NCBI GenBank assembly: GCA_035578905.1
Contig: JAQJVL010000103.1
Location: 868,001 to 932,000 of the forward strand
Reading direction: 5' to 3'
Origin: Stictocephala bisonia
Lineage: Eukaryota; Arthropoda; Insecta; Hemiptera; Membracidae
DNA length: 64,000 nt
Positions 42,477 through 52,600 of the stretch are shown piece by piece (positions within the stretch are counted from its first letter, which is position 1; each line of letters opens with the position of its first letter). A model generated the notes under the pieces. It saw nothing but the letters and a program-made list of their open reading frames with translations. It ran no database searches and had not been told where the DNA came from. The translations under genes and the position numbers were made by a program.

Positions 42477-43691
42477 ATCAAAAACATTAATCAAGATTTC
42501 TTAAGACCACCAAAAAGAAAAACAGTCAACAATTGTGTAAATCTACAGCCTAAAAGGTATGTCTTAGATACTAATCAGCTGTGTGATCAAAACAAATTTA
42601 ATCCACTATCAGACCACAACTACTCTTTTGCTAATAATGATGAAAATGAGATGGCTGATGTAACTGCTACAAGTGAATTGCATAAAATTGTTAAACCTCC
42701 ACCTATTTTTGTCCACGATGTTAACAATCATCAGGAAATTGTCAAAGATATTAAAAGTGTAATTACTTGTGAGTTTACCACTGAAGTCAAAGGCTCATCT
42801 TTGAAAATTAATCTTCTGACCATAGATGATTTTAGAAAACTGACACAATTTTACGACGAATCAAATGTTAAATACCATACGTTTCAGACAAAAATAGACA
42901 GAAAATTAGAAGTCGTAATTAAAAACGTTCCCTGCTCTCTTTCTCCAGAGGAAATTCAGGATGAGTTAATCTCTCACAACTATCCGGTTCTCACTGTAAA
43001 TAGATTATTTAACAAGGAAAAAATTCCATTCCCTATTTGTGCAGTCTCGTTAGAAAACAATGAATCTGGAAAAGCTATATTTGAATTAAATAGACTGTGC
43101 TACTCTGTTGTTCATGTTGAGCCTAAAAGGAAGCCTACAAATGTGCCCCAGTGTACTCGATGTCAACGTTATGGTCACACGAAAAATTTTTGCAATCTCG
43201 ATCCCAGATGTGTGAAGTGTACTGGCCAACATCTCTACTCTGCTTGTCCGAAGAAGAAGACTGACCCCCCTGTATGTGTAAACTGTGGGGAGAATCATTC
43301 GGCCAATTTCAAAGGCTGTAAATACTATAAAGATATACAGCAAAAGACTAAAAGCAACGTTACTGGACTCACCCATCACTCATCTACTAGGAGCACTGAT
43401 GAAAAGCGCAGTACCGAAAACACTGGAATTGGAATAAAACCCTCACAAGCCCGCCCTCAAGCAACTTCCAAGTCATACGCTCAAGCAACTAAGAAGACGT
43501 CAACAAATTTGCATCACCAAACTGATTTCAGTGTTTTTAATAACGACACTACTGAAACTGCAGCTAACGAGGTAGTTGAGAGTGGCTCTAATATAGAACA
43601 ACTAATATTAGATTTAGTTAAGTCAGCCATGCCTATCATTAAAAAGATTATATCTAATGTTATTACTTCACTGTTCAAAAATGCACCCTAG
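42477..43691 (+). CDS. Jockey ORF1 (gag-like RNA-binding protein), 5' truncated
   Basis: This is the nucleic-acid-binding ORF1 protein of a Jockey-clade retrotransposon; it packages element RNA. The retained part starts NINQDFLRPPKRKTVNN. It ends with three CCHC-type zinc knuckles: CTRCQRYGHTKNFC, CVKCTGQHLYSAC and CVNCGENHSANFKGC (about 43150-43317). These are followed by a Ser/Thr-rich tail. An upstream in-frame ATG at 42441 lies inside the inverted duplicate and is not authentic. The natural start is lost; the first internal Met is in MADVTATSEL (42651). It overlaps the start of ORF2 by a few bases. Confidence 0.8.
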   Translation: MKNINQDFLRPPKRKTVNNCVNLQPKRYVLDTNQLCDQNKFNPLSDHNYSFANNDENEMADVTATSELHKIVKPPPIFVHDVNNHQEIVKDIKSVITCEFTTEVKGSSLKINLLTIDDFRKLTQFYDESNVKYHTFQTKIDRKLEVVIKNVPCSLSPEEIQDELISHNYPVLTVNRLFNKEKIPFPICAVSLENNESGKAIFELNRLCYSVVHVEPKRKPTNVPQCTRCQRYGHTKNFCNLDPRCVKCTGQHLYSACPKKKTDPPVCVNCGENHSANFKGCKYYKDIQQKTKSNVTGLTHHSSTRSTDEKRSTENTGIGIKPSQARPQATSKSYAQATKKTSTNLHHQTDFSVFNNDTTETAANEVVESGSNIEQLILDLVKSAMPIIKKIISNVITSLFKNAP

Positions 43692-44985
43692 AACATGCAT
43701 CATACAAAACTTAACAATCCTAAACTGGAATGCTGATGGCCTAAAGAGAAAGAAGAATATTTTTTCAGAGTTCATGGTTCGGCATAACGTCGATGTCGCC
43801 TGCATCACTGAGACGCACTTTGTAATAAATGAGCCCTTTAAAATCCCTGGATACTTTATTTATAGAGAAGACAGGAATGCACCCAATGCTTCTGGAGGAG
43901 TGGCAATTTTTATAAAAAGAAACCTTAATCATCACAATATACTGTTGCCAAATCTTATTTCATCTGAAGCTGTTGGTATCAAAATTAATTTGCAAAATGA
44001 CCAGTCTTGTAATGTTATTTCTGTGTACAAATCACCCAATCGACGTTTTCACCAACAAGATCTTTTAAATCTAAGTCATGGTGACACTCCAACTCTTATC
44101 TTAGGAGATTTAAATTGTAAACATCAATTTTGGGGTTGTAGGGTAACTAACCCGAATGGGGTTCGCTTGTTACGTGCTATGAATGAAACAAATATAAATA
44201 TTTCAGCTCCGTCTGAACCCACTCATTACCCTTGGCAAAACAATTTCCATCCCGATATATTGGACATTACTCTTCATAAAAACTTTGGAGCTCCTATTCT
44301 ACAACAAGTAATCAGCGAACTTGATTCTGACCATCTCCCTATTATTGTAAGTTTTTTCATACAACCAATATTTTCTCCGCAAATTCCCAGACTGATAAAC
44401 GGTCCAGTCGATTGGGATACCTTCTGTGCCGAATTCGACAATCGCATGAAAGTTCCAATGGACTTATATTCAGTAAATGGCATTGACAGAGCAGTTCAAG
44501 ACTTTACAGAGTGTTTACAAATATCAGTCAAAAATGCAACTATCCGGACTTTTCCCCCTACACGAAACACTTTTCTTCATCCTCCCATGAGAATTATGCA
44601 ATTAATTAGATATAAAAATAGAGTGAGACGTCAGTGGCAGAGATACAGATACCCTCACTTAAAGATGCAGCTAAATGAACTAATTCGTAAAGTACGTAGC
44701 GAACTTGATAAATATAGGATTAATTCTTACAAACTTTACGTTTCTGATATTGATCCTGGTGATTCTAATATGTGGAAAGCAACAAAGAGGCTTTTACAAT
44801 CACCAACAATTGTGCCTCCACTAAAACAAAATAATTTTATTTTTGAAAGCGATTCCGAAAAATGTAATGTGTTTGCTGATTTTTTTGAGAATGCATTCAT
44901 TCCTAATGTTGTTCATGATTTTGAAACTAACAGAAATGTTGAGGATTTTTGTCCACAACCCCTAGCAGTGCAGAGCAGCCTGTGA
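43681..44985 (+). pseudogene. Jockey ORF2, endonuclease part
   Basis: APE-type endonuclease that nicks the target for priming. Motifs in order: LNWNADGLKRKK, CITETHF (catalytic Glu), GGVAIFIKRNL, PTLILGDLNCKHQFWG (GDLN) and LDSDHLPIIV (SDH). A linker of about 170 residues follows. The frame ends at 44983-44985, just inside the RT domain, because of a frameshift near 44950-44980. The ATG at 43681 (MHPRTCIIQN) is the more likely start; one at 43657 is also in frame. Confidence 0.85.
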
Positions 44986-46385
44986 AATTTACCTCACCCT
45001 CGGAAATTAAAAATATTATTAAAAATCTCCCCAACAGAAAATCTCCAGGGCATGACTTGGTACCCAACATAGTTTTGAAGAATTTTTCTACCAAAGCACT
45101 TTCAATACTAGCATCTATTTTCAATGCTTGTATTTCTGTTGGTTACTTTCCCAAAAACTGGAAACTTGCTCAAATAATTGTTATACACAAGCCCAACAAA
45201 CCTAAACATTTTCCTAGCAGTTTCCGTCCGATTAGTCTCCTTTCATCAATATCAAAATTATTTGAAAAAATTATACAGAAGAGACTGCTAAAATACTTGG
45301 ATTCTTCTAATATCATTCCCCCTTATCAGTTTGGATTTCGTACAAGGCATTCTACATCTCATCAACTTCTACGAATCAATGAAATCATATGTAAAGGATT
45401 TGAGAAGAAGCTTCATTCAACGGCAGCATTTTTGGACATAACAAGTACATTCGATAAGGTTTGGCATGGTGGCCTGTTATATAAATTGTATCAGTTTGGA
45501 CTTCCTTTGTATCTGAGAGCTTTGTTGCAATCGTTTCTATCTGATAGGACTTTTTGTGTCAAGCTCAACTGCACACTTTCCTCAGTTCGTCCAATAGGCG
45601 CAGGTGTTCCTCAAGGCTCAATACTGGGACCTATTCTTTTTAATTTATACATGTCTGATATTCCTGAGCTTCCTCAGGCTACTATCGCTCTTTATGCTGA
45701 TGACACGGTTCTTATTACCCAGCACATTGACATCAACCAGGCCGTAAATTCTTTACAATTCAGCGTTACATCTCTGACCAATTGGTTTAAAAGCTGGAGA
45801 CTATCGTTAAATCCATTGAAATGTGAAACAAAGGTTTTCTCTTTGAGGAAGTATATTTTGCCACCTGAAGTTGCTATTGAAAATACTTCAATTCCTTGGA
45901 ACCCTGATGATCAAGGAATAAAATACTTAGGTGTCTACCTCGATAAAAAATTAAACTGGAATCTTCACGTAAACAACAAACTCACTCAAGCATACGCACG
46001 TCTATCCATGTTATTTCCTATAATAAACAGAAAGTCATCTTTAAAACCAGAATGTACATTTTTAATATATAAAACAATTCTTCGGCCGTTAATTATGTAT
46101 GCCTGTCCAGTTTGGGGAATGTGCATTTCTTCCGGCAAACTGAAAAAGATTCAAATTTTCCAAAACAAAGTTTTAAGAATTGCAGTTGATAGTCCATGGT
46201 ACATACGTAACTCTCATCTGCATGTAGAATTTGGACTCGATACCATTGATGCTTTTATTAAAAGAAGTTGTCGTAAGTTCATGGCAAACTTAGAAAATGT
46301 TCCAGGAGCTATTAGCTTTCACATTGGAGAACCTACTTTGCACAGGCGTTTGAAAGCCAGACTTCCTCAAGACATGATAGACTGA
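44949..46385 (+). pseudogene. Jockey ORF2, reverse transcriptase part
   Basis: RT domain in the next frame: IKNLPNRKSPGHDLVPN, FRPISLLSSISKLFEKI, YQFGFRTRHSTSHQL, AAFLDITSTFDKVWH (motif A Asp), AGVPQGSILGPILFNLYMSD and LYADDTVLITQH (motif C YADD, near 45690). Then come LGVYLDKKLNWNLHVN and the C-terminal LRPLIMYACPVWG...FQNKVLRIAV. All catalytic Asp residues are present. The only visible lesion in ORF2 is the frameshift at its junction with the endonuclease part, so the copy looks young. Confidence 0.88.
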
Positions 46386-46597
46386 TTTATAGCCTCTCTA
46401 TGTAACACTTATTTGTGTTTTTTTTTTTAACTTACTTAAATATGTTATATATTTTTTTTTTGTTTACTGATTGTTATTCGTGTTACAGGGTGACTCATAT
46501 ATGAGCAAACCCGATAATGTTATTATTCCACCTGTTACATTTTCTGTGTATAATATGCAAAATATTGATCCAGAAATAAAAGTGTAAGAAAAAAAAA

Positions 46598-47720
46598 TTA
46601 ATTCTTATTCTCCTTCACTGTCCACTTTCCAATCAAAGACAAATGGTTGAGTTCATGGGGCCTTTAATTTTCTACAATAAGTAAATTTTATACATATTTA
46701 TAGAGAAAAAAGTTTATGCAAATAAATACGACAAATAAATGTTATAGAAACGCAACAGAAGTAATTATTTAAAAATGTTTAAAAAATACAGATTATATGA
46801 AATAGAATAATCATTACAAAACAAACATCAGTAAAAACTTGACAAGAATCCAAATAATAAAGTGTAAAAACAGAGCTAATTAATATATGTGCATATATCA
46901 AAGTGAACATTAACATAAATCAGTCAAAAACCAATAATGACTTGTCAATTTAACTAGTATTTGGGACTCCTCCTGTTTGACTTATCCTTGTATAGCTCTT
47001 CGCTTTCACATATGACATAGTTCTCATCTCACCTGTATATAATGATTTCATTACAAAGTGATGTCTTATAGCAATTGTCATGCTTTTTAATATTTGATCT
47101 TAATTTTATACAAATAAATAGTATATATAACGACATACAAGCTTTAATTAAATAAAAATAAAGATTATTTTCAATATTAATTAAATTTATCTGGAAAGAG
47201 AATGTTCTCTGTGTGTAAATGAATAGTCCCAATTATCTATTGAAATAAAGAATTAACCAATTTAGAACTTAGTCTTAAACGGCCGGTATCATAACTACTA
47301 ATATTAATCATAGTTATTCAACACACTGCTTGAATAACGCACCTATCCACGAGAATAGACAGTACGTATACAAAAACATCAAGGTACTTAAACATATGCT
47401 TACGAGACGAATAAGCATTGCAAACTTTCAAATTTGTTCTAGAGGTAAATTTGTTGGGGGGTACCAAATGACTTCATAGTATTCCATGTGAGGTCTTACA
47501 GTGGAACAATGAAGACGTCTCGAAGAGTCAAGATTGGTGCAAAATGCTGTAAGTCAAAGTACAAAGCTAATAATTGATTTGTTTTAAAAAAAAGAGAGGC
47601 CGATCCTCCTAGTTAACCTTACATTACCTATTCCCCATGAACTATTGATCTGTGCGGATAACTTATTCAGACAGAGTAAGAGGTGAACCAGTACATTAGA
47701 AGGTAAATATTACTGATAAA
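46598..47720. other. AT-rich intergenic DNA
   Basis: No gene recognised. The open frame at 47029-47232 (minus) is a low-complexity artefact. Confidence 0.4.
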
Positions 47721-47721
47721 T

Positions 47722-47792
47722 CTTAGATTCGAACCAACGCTATCTCTAGCCCAGGGTCAAAGTTCTGATGCCTTAGACCGCTCGGCCACCGG
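47722..47792 (-). repeat. tRNA-Leu-like SINE head
   Basis: On the minus strand TGGCCGAGCGGTCTAAGG (A box, 47788-47771) and GGTTCGAATC (B box, 47735-47726, perfect consensus) are about 35 bases apart. The 5' half resembles tRNA-Leu. The ends flanking the boxes do not pair as an acceptor stem, so a SINE or tRNA pseudogene is preferred over a functional tRNA. Confidence 0.6.
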
Positions 47793-47799
47793 CTTGTTC

Positions 47800-49535
47800 T
47801 ACTTCTAGCTGTCTCTAATAGTAAGCTGTCTATTTAAGATGTCTTAAATTGCTATGAGAACCACCTTATAAATGTGAACTATCAATAAATAACATGAGAT
47901 TGCAGATGATTCTTCTTCACAAAGCTTCAAGATAGAGCTTATTCTGTCAATTAATCGTCCAATAACCATTGTTTCTTAATTTAATTTGTAATTGTACCCC
48001 ATTTTTTTAAGAGAAATTACAGTTTGATGGTTTTTTACATATGCAGCAAAAATGCATTGCTTACATATGTACATAATAATAAAATTATACATTATAATAA
48101 CAACATTATAATAATGTATAATATAATATGTATAATAACAAAATAATATGATAAAAAGAACAAGCTAAGATAAATGAATATATCAATATTATAATGCACA
48201 ATATTTAAATGTAATAAGATGACAAAGCACTTAGAAAGTTACAGTATAGCAATATAATATTGTGGTGATGGCAACTTTCCACATACATAAATGTTGAGTT
48301 AATTTGTAAATAAACCATAACGCAATTATGTTTTTATTATTTTCTATACTGGGGAGTGATGTTAACGTCCACATCAAATATTTAAAGCTATGTGTATCCC
48401 CTGGGGAATGCCCCACACCTCCCCATTACACAGGATTTCCCACGTCAGAATGCTCGCCTAAAATCTCAAAATCCACCTCAACGTATTGCTTTCCAGTTGT
48501 GCAGATCAAGTTTCTCGCTCAATACTACCTGGGCCGTTGCGTGAAACATTTTGATGGACGAAATAAATTCCTTATTAATGAACCCCGTGGCGGTACAGTA
48601 TATTTAAAAACAATAAATAAATGAAAATGCCCAATATATCATTTTCATGCCTTAATCCAATGTAAATTATATTCAGAGAATTTATTTTTGTGTGCTTAGC
48701 CAATTAATATGACATTAAATTATGTGTTTTTGTGAGAAGTATATTTAGATATTAAAGAGTCAATTTTGGTTATAATACATCCAGTGTTTTAGAATTTTGT
48801 AAAACACAACCTCAAAGTTTTATTAATTTTCTTCAAAAGTTGACACTATTATGGTTAGTACAAATTAAATTGTGACAAACTATCATGGTGATTAAATAAA
48901 ATTGATTCTTAGCTCTAGCTAGCTACATTACTAACAAATTTACAGTGTATTCTAATTATTATTAGATTTTGTTTGCAAGGAAGTATTTTCAATACATTTT
49001 CATATGGATTAAAATGAAAACCTCCCCCTGACAAATTATTTATATAATTATTGTTGTATACATCTAAAAATATCACCATTGATTTTATACACAAATGATA
49101 TCACTTAAAAGGACGGGGGAAAAAATGCCAACAAGATTTTTTATTCCTTGCTTCTAGCACGAGGCCATGGAGTATGATAATTATTTGTACAATACAGCCA
49201 TGCAAGAAAGTGATTGATATTTTAAGTAGCAATCATAATCATACGCATTACTTACTTTAAAACTTGAGTTCCTGTAGGTTTACGTTTACACCAAGTTGTA
49301 AATTTACATTGTATTATTGTTCATAAGTAGACAGACGATAATTCATGAAAGAAGAGCAATAGTGATAACCTGAATGTTTAGGGAAGAACCAAACTAAAAT
49401 GGGATTCACTTAATGTTTTGTAAGATGGTGTTCTAAAAGTGTGTGGATAATAGATATTGCTCATAAAAGTTGTGGTGATTCTTGTTAAGTATAGTCGTAT
49501 TACATCTATCTACTACTCATTAGTAGAACTAAATT
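47800..49535. other. region upstream of ANKRD13C
   Basis: AT-rich, with a TA-rich low-complexity patch at 48060-48200. The 98-aa open frame at 48328-48624 was read and not recognised. No promoter element could be assigned. Confidence 0.4.
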
Positions 49536-49647
49536 ATGGCGGAGGAGGGGGAACAATATCCTCTTCACAAATGCATTTTCAGTGGAGATTTAAGAAAATT
49601 GTCAGCACTGATTAGAATCCACGATGTTTCTCAAAGAGATAAACATG
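49536..49647 (+). CDS. ANKRD13C: ANKRD13C exon 1
   Basis: Starts MAEEGEQYPLHKCIFSGDLR and ends one base into a Gly codon before donor GTTAGT. TAA lies in frame at 49530-49532, so no earlier start in this exon is possible. Confidence 0.9.
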
Positions 49648-52600
49648 GTTAGTAAACTAAAATAGGCTGATTAATAATGCTATAGGCCTACTTCCTTCTA
49701 TATAACAGCACCTTCCCTTATAACAGGCTAGGCCTTTTTGTGAAAAGAGCCAGATGCATTGACATAGTCTGTAGTTTGGTTAACTCTCTTTACTCCATAC
49801 CGTTTTACAAAGTCCTAGGTCGTGGTAGTCCGAATCTTGCTGTAATCCGAACGACCCTTCCGACCACTTGCAAACAGCTCTTTAGTTTTCGATACGGATA
49901 GTAACAGTGACAGTACTGTTTAAAATTACAGATTATTTTAAATAATTATGTAAAATTTGACTAGTTTAAATTATTTGATTTTTGCTTGATGTATATAAAC
50001 GATTTTTAACCCAACTACCGGTGACTGTCCGATAGTTGGGATAAACTATCACCCGTCACCGATGAGTGATATAACTCTCAACGTCTGGTGACCGTCCGAT
50101 CTGTGAAAATTTGATTTTACATCATTATGGCCACGTTTTTCGTCAAACTAACCGATACTACTTGAAAGTCAGTTAAATTCTGAATCGAATGTTATTGGTA
50201 GCGATAATACTATCCTCATGACAATTAGATAGAGAGAAGAAGAATCCATTGTTTACTATTTCATTTTGCCATTTCTTTAGTTGGCATCTGTCATTAAACT
50301 ATTTATTTACATTCTGGTTTGAAGTACTTAATGCAATGTTTTATTAGAATTGTTAGTGAAATAACTTTTTCAAATATAGTTGAAGCATAATTACTGTAAA
50401 TAAAGTGTTATTTTATTCTTACTGACTTTTTTTTAGAGAATTCTAATTTGACATAGGCTTTTGGTGTTTTGTGAATATTTTGTCATTTGGAAATAGTCAT
50501 GTATAGGGGCTATTTAGAACGTTCTAGTGATATTAGAGAAATGTTACAAAATGAACATTATAATAACAAGCTGAGACACAACTATACATGTTACCACAGT
50601 AACATAAATTTTCGGTAAAATGCATTATCTTTAGTTTTATTATTATAAATTTCTATAATAAAACCTATAAACTGTATATTTTCTGAATTTTTATAAAATT
50701 TGGAAAAACATATTTCTTGGAATTGTGAATTGGCTAATGTGTATTACATTTCCAAGTCCCCAAATTTTTTGTAAACTTTTTTTAATGAAAGGAAAAAGTA
50801 AACAAGTGTCTATACTTATGTTATTTATTTTAAATTAAAACACAGAATCTTACAAGTAAAATGATATAAAATAATACTAAATCTAAGCATCAGAAGTATG
50901 TTAAAAAAAATATCCTTGCGAAACTAGGAAGAATGGGCTGCCAATAGAGGGTTTTTATTTGCTAGTAGTTGGGTTAAAGATATGAACATTTTCTCATAAT
51001 TGAATTCAGCAGTTTTAACAAATAGGCTACGTATGTAAATAGTTGGATTGTTTCATTATTGTACTTGTCTAGCTTCGTTATTAAGTTTATAAAATATATA
51101 GTTTGGTAATCATTCCATTAAATGATGATTTATGGAATAATTATTATTGTTTTCTCAGACCTTGAAGTCTTAACATTTTGATAGTCCAAACAGGCCCTTG
51201 CAAACAAATATTTGGATTACCGCAACTGTACTAAAATATATTTTTACATGGTGCTAATAACCCTTCAGTAGTGGCACCCAGACCAGACCCAGTTATTTGA
51301 ACTGTGCGGGAAGAATGTTAGAATTTTTTCCTAATTGAGTTTTATACAGCAGATGCCAGACTCATCTCATTTAATACCTCCCCAACTGGAAAAGAGCAAT
51401 TTATTATTGTTTAAAGGGGGGTAAAAATTGCATCTCGGGTCTGAGACTTGGCACCACCAGTGACAATACAATTTTATTCTAGAATATTTATTGTTTAGTT
51501 AAACAAAAGACTAAACATTTAGCAAACAAGATTGCTCAGGATACTTCTCAAGAGTGTTACTTTAGAGAACTGACCATGACACTCAATTAGGAGCATATCC
51601 AATTGATCAAGGTCTACACCAAAGACGGCAGCAAGTTGCAGGTGATATACTCCCACCAGGGACAAGAGAAACGTTTTGTATATAAAAGACATTCGATGTG
51701 AGAAAATGTCAGGTCATAACATTCCATCGTTTTCTATCGCCAATAATATACAACTACATTCTTGGAGACGTTATTGCAAGAGTGACTGAAGTGAGTGATC
51801 TAGGCATTATACTGACACGCTCATTAAATTCTGAACCGCATATAAATAACATCTGCAGAAGAGCGAATAGGACCCTTGGTTTCGTTTGTCGTTATTCAAA
51901 GCACATTAGAAGCACAACTGCTATGAAGACACTGCTGTCATTTGGTTCGTCAGGTCTTAGAGTATGGTTCTCTAACCTGGAGCCAGCATCAGAAGTATTT
52001 GTGCGAAGAACTTGAACGGATCCAACGTCGCTTTGTCAGAATGGTGGGTGTCAAGATTGGTTTCGTATATCTTTAAGTTCTAGTTGAGGATTTGGCTCAA
52101 GAATTGTGGCTTCACTCTTTGGAAACGCGCAGGCTAATGGCTGACCTGGTCTTTCTTCGCAGACTAGGCCTACTGAATAACGAGGTGGATTGCCTTGACA
52201 TCATAATTTTAATTGCCTTGAAGGTTCCTTCTTCTACTTGTTCAGCTGAAATGTTTACAAGGCAGTATTACCGGACGAATTATGCAGCTAACAGCATCAT
52301 GGCACGTCTCCAGAGAGTAAGCAACAGTGTCTAAGACTATGGATTTTTTCAGAGAGAGCAAGAAAACTTTCAGGCGTCAAGTGTCTTTGTTCCTATGAAG
52401 TGCCCCTGTATTTAAGGTGGTGCCTCTAAATGGCCATATAGTCTACCCCTATGATTATTTGATGTGATATTAGTGTCTACAAGTATATAGCCTATTGAAT
52501 GCAAATTGATTTTTTTCATTGTTTTTAGTACCAATATAAACAAGTTTGTAGAAATAAAATGCTTATATATTGGATGTATTTTACTTACTTATTTACATCT

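Larger units (their letters stand above)
42292..46597 (+). mobile_element. Jockey-type non-LTR retrotransposon, 5' rearranged
   Basis: Order: a 183-bp inverted copy of internal sequence (42292-42474), ORF1 lacking its N-terminus, ORF2 with endonuclease and RT split by one frameshift, a 3' UTR of about 200 bp, AATAAA at 46575-46580 and an A tract at 46589-46597. No target duplication could be found. A second fragment of the family lies at 32048-32245. Confidence 0.9.

Noticed and set aside
47722..47792. Functional tRNA-Leu gene
   Set aside because: A and B boxes are good but the flanks do not form an acceptor stem, and no proper anticodon arm was found by eye.
48328..48624. 98-aa open frame upstream of ANKRD13C as a gene
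   Set aside because: No recognisable family and no regulatory context; it could be chance or a relic.
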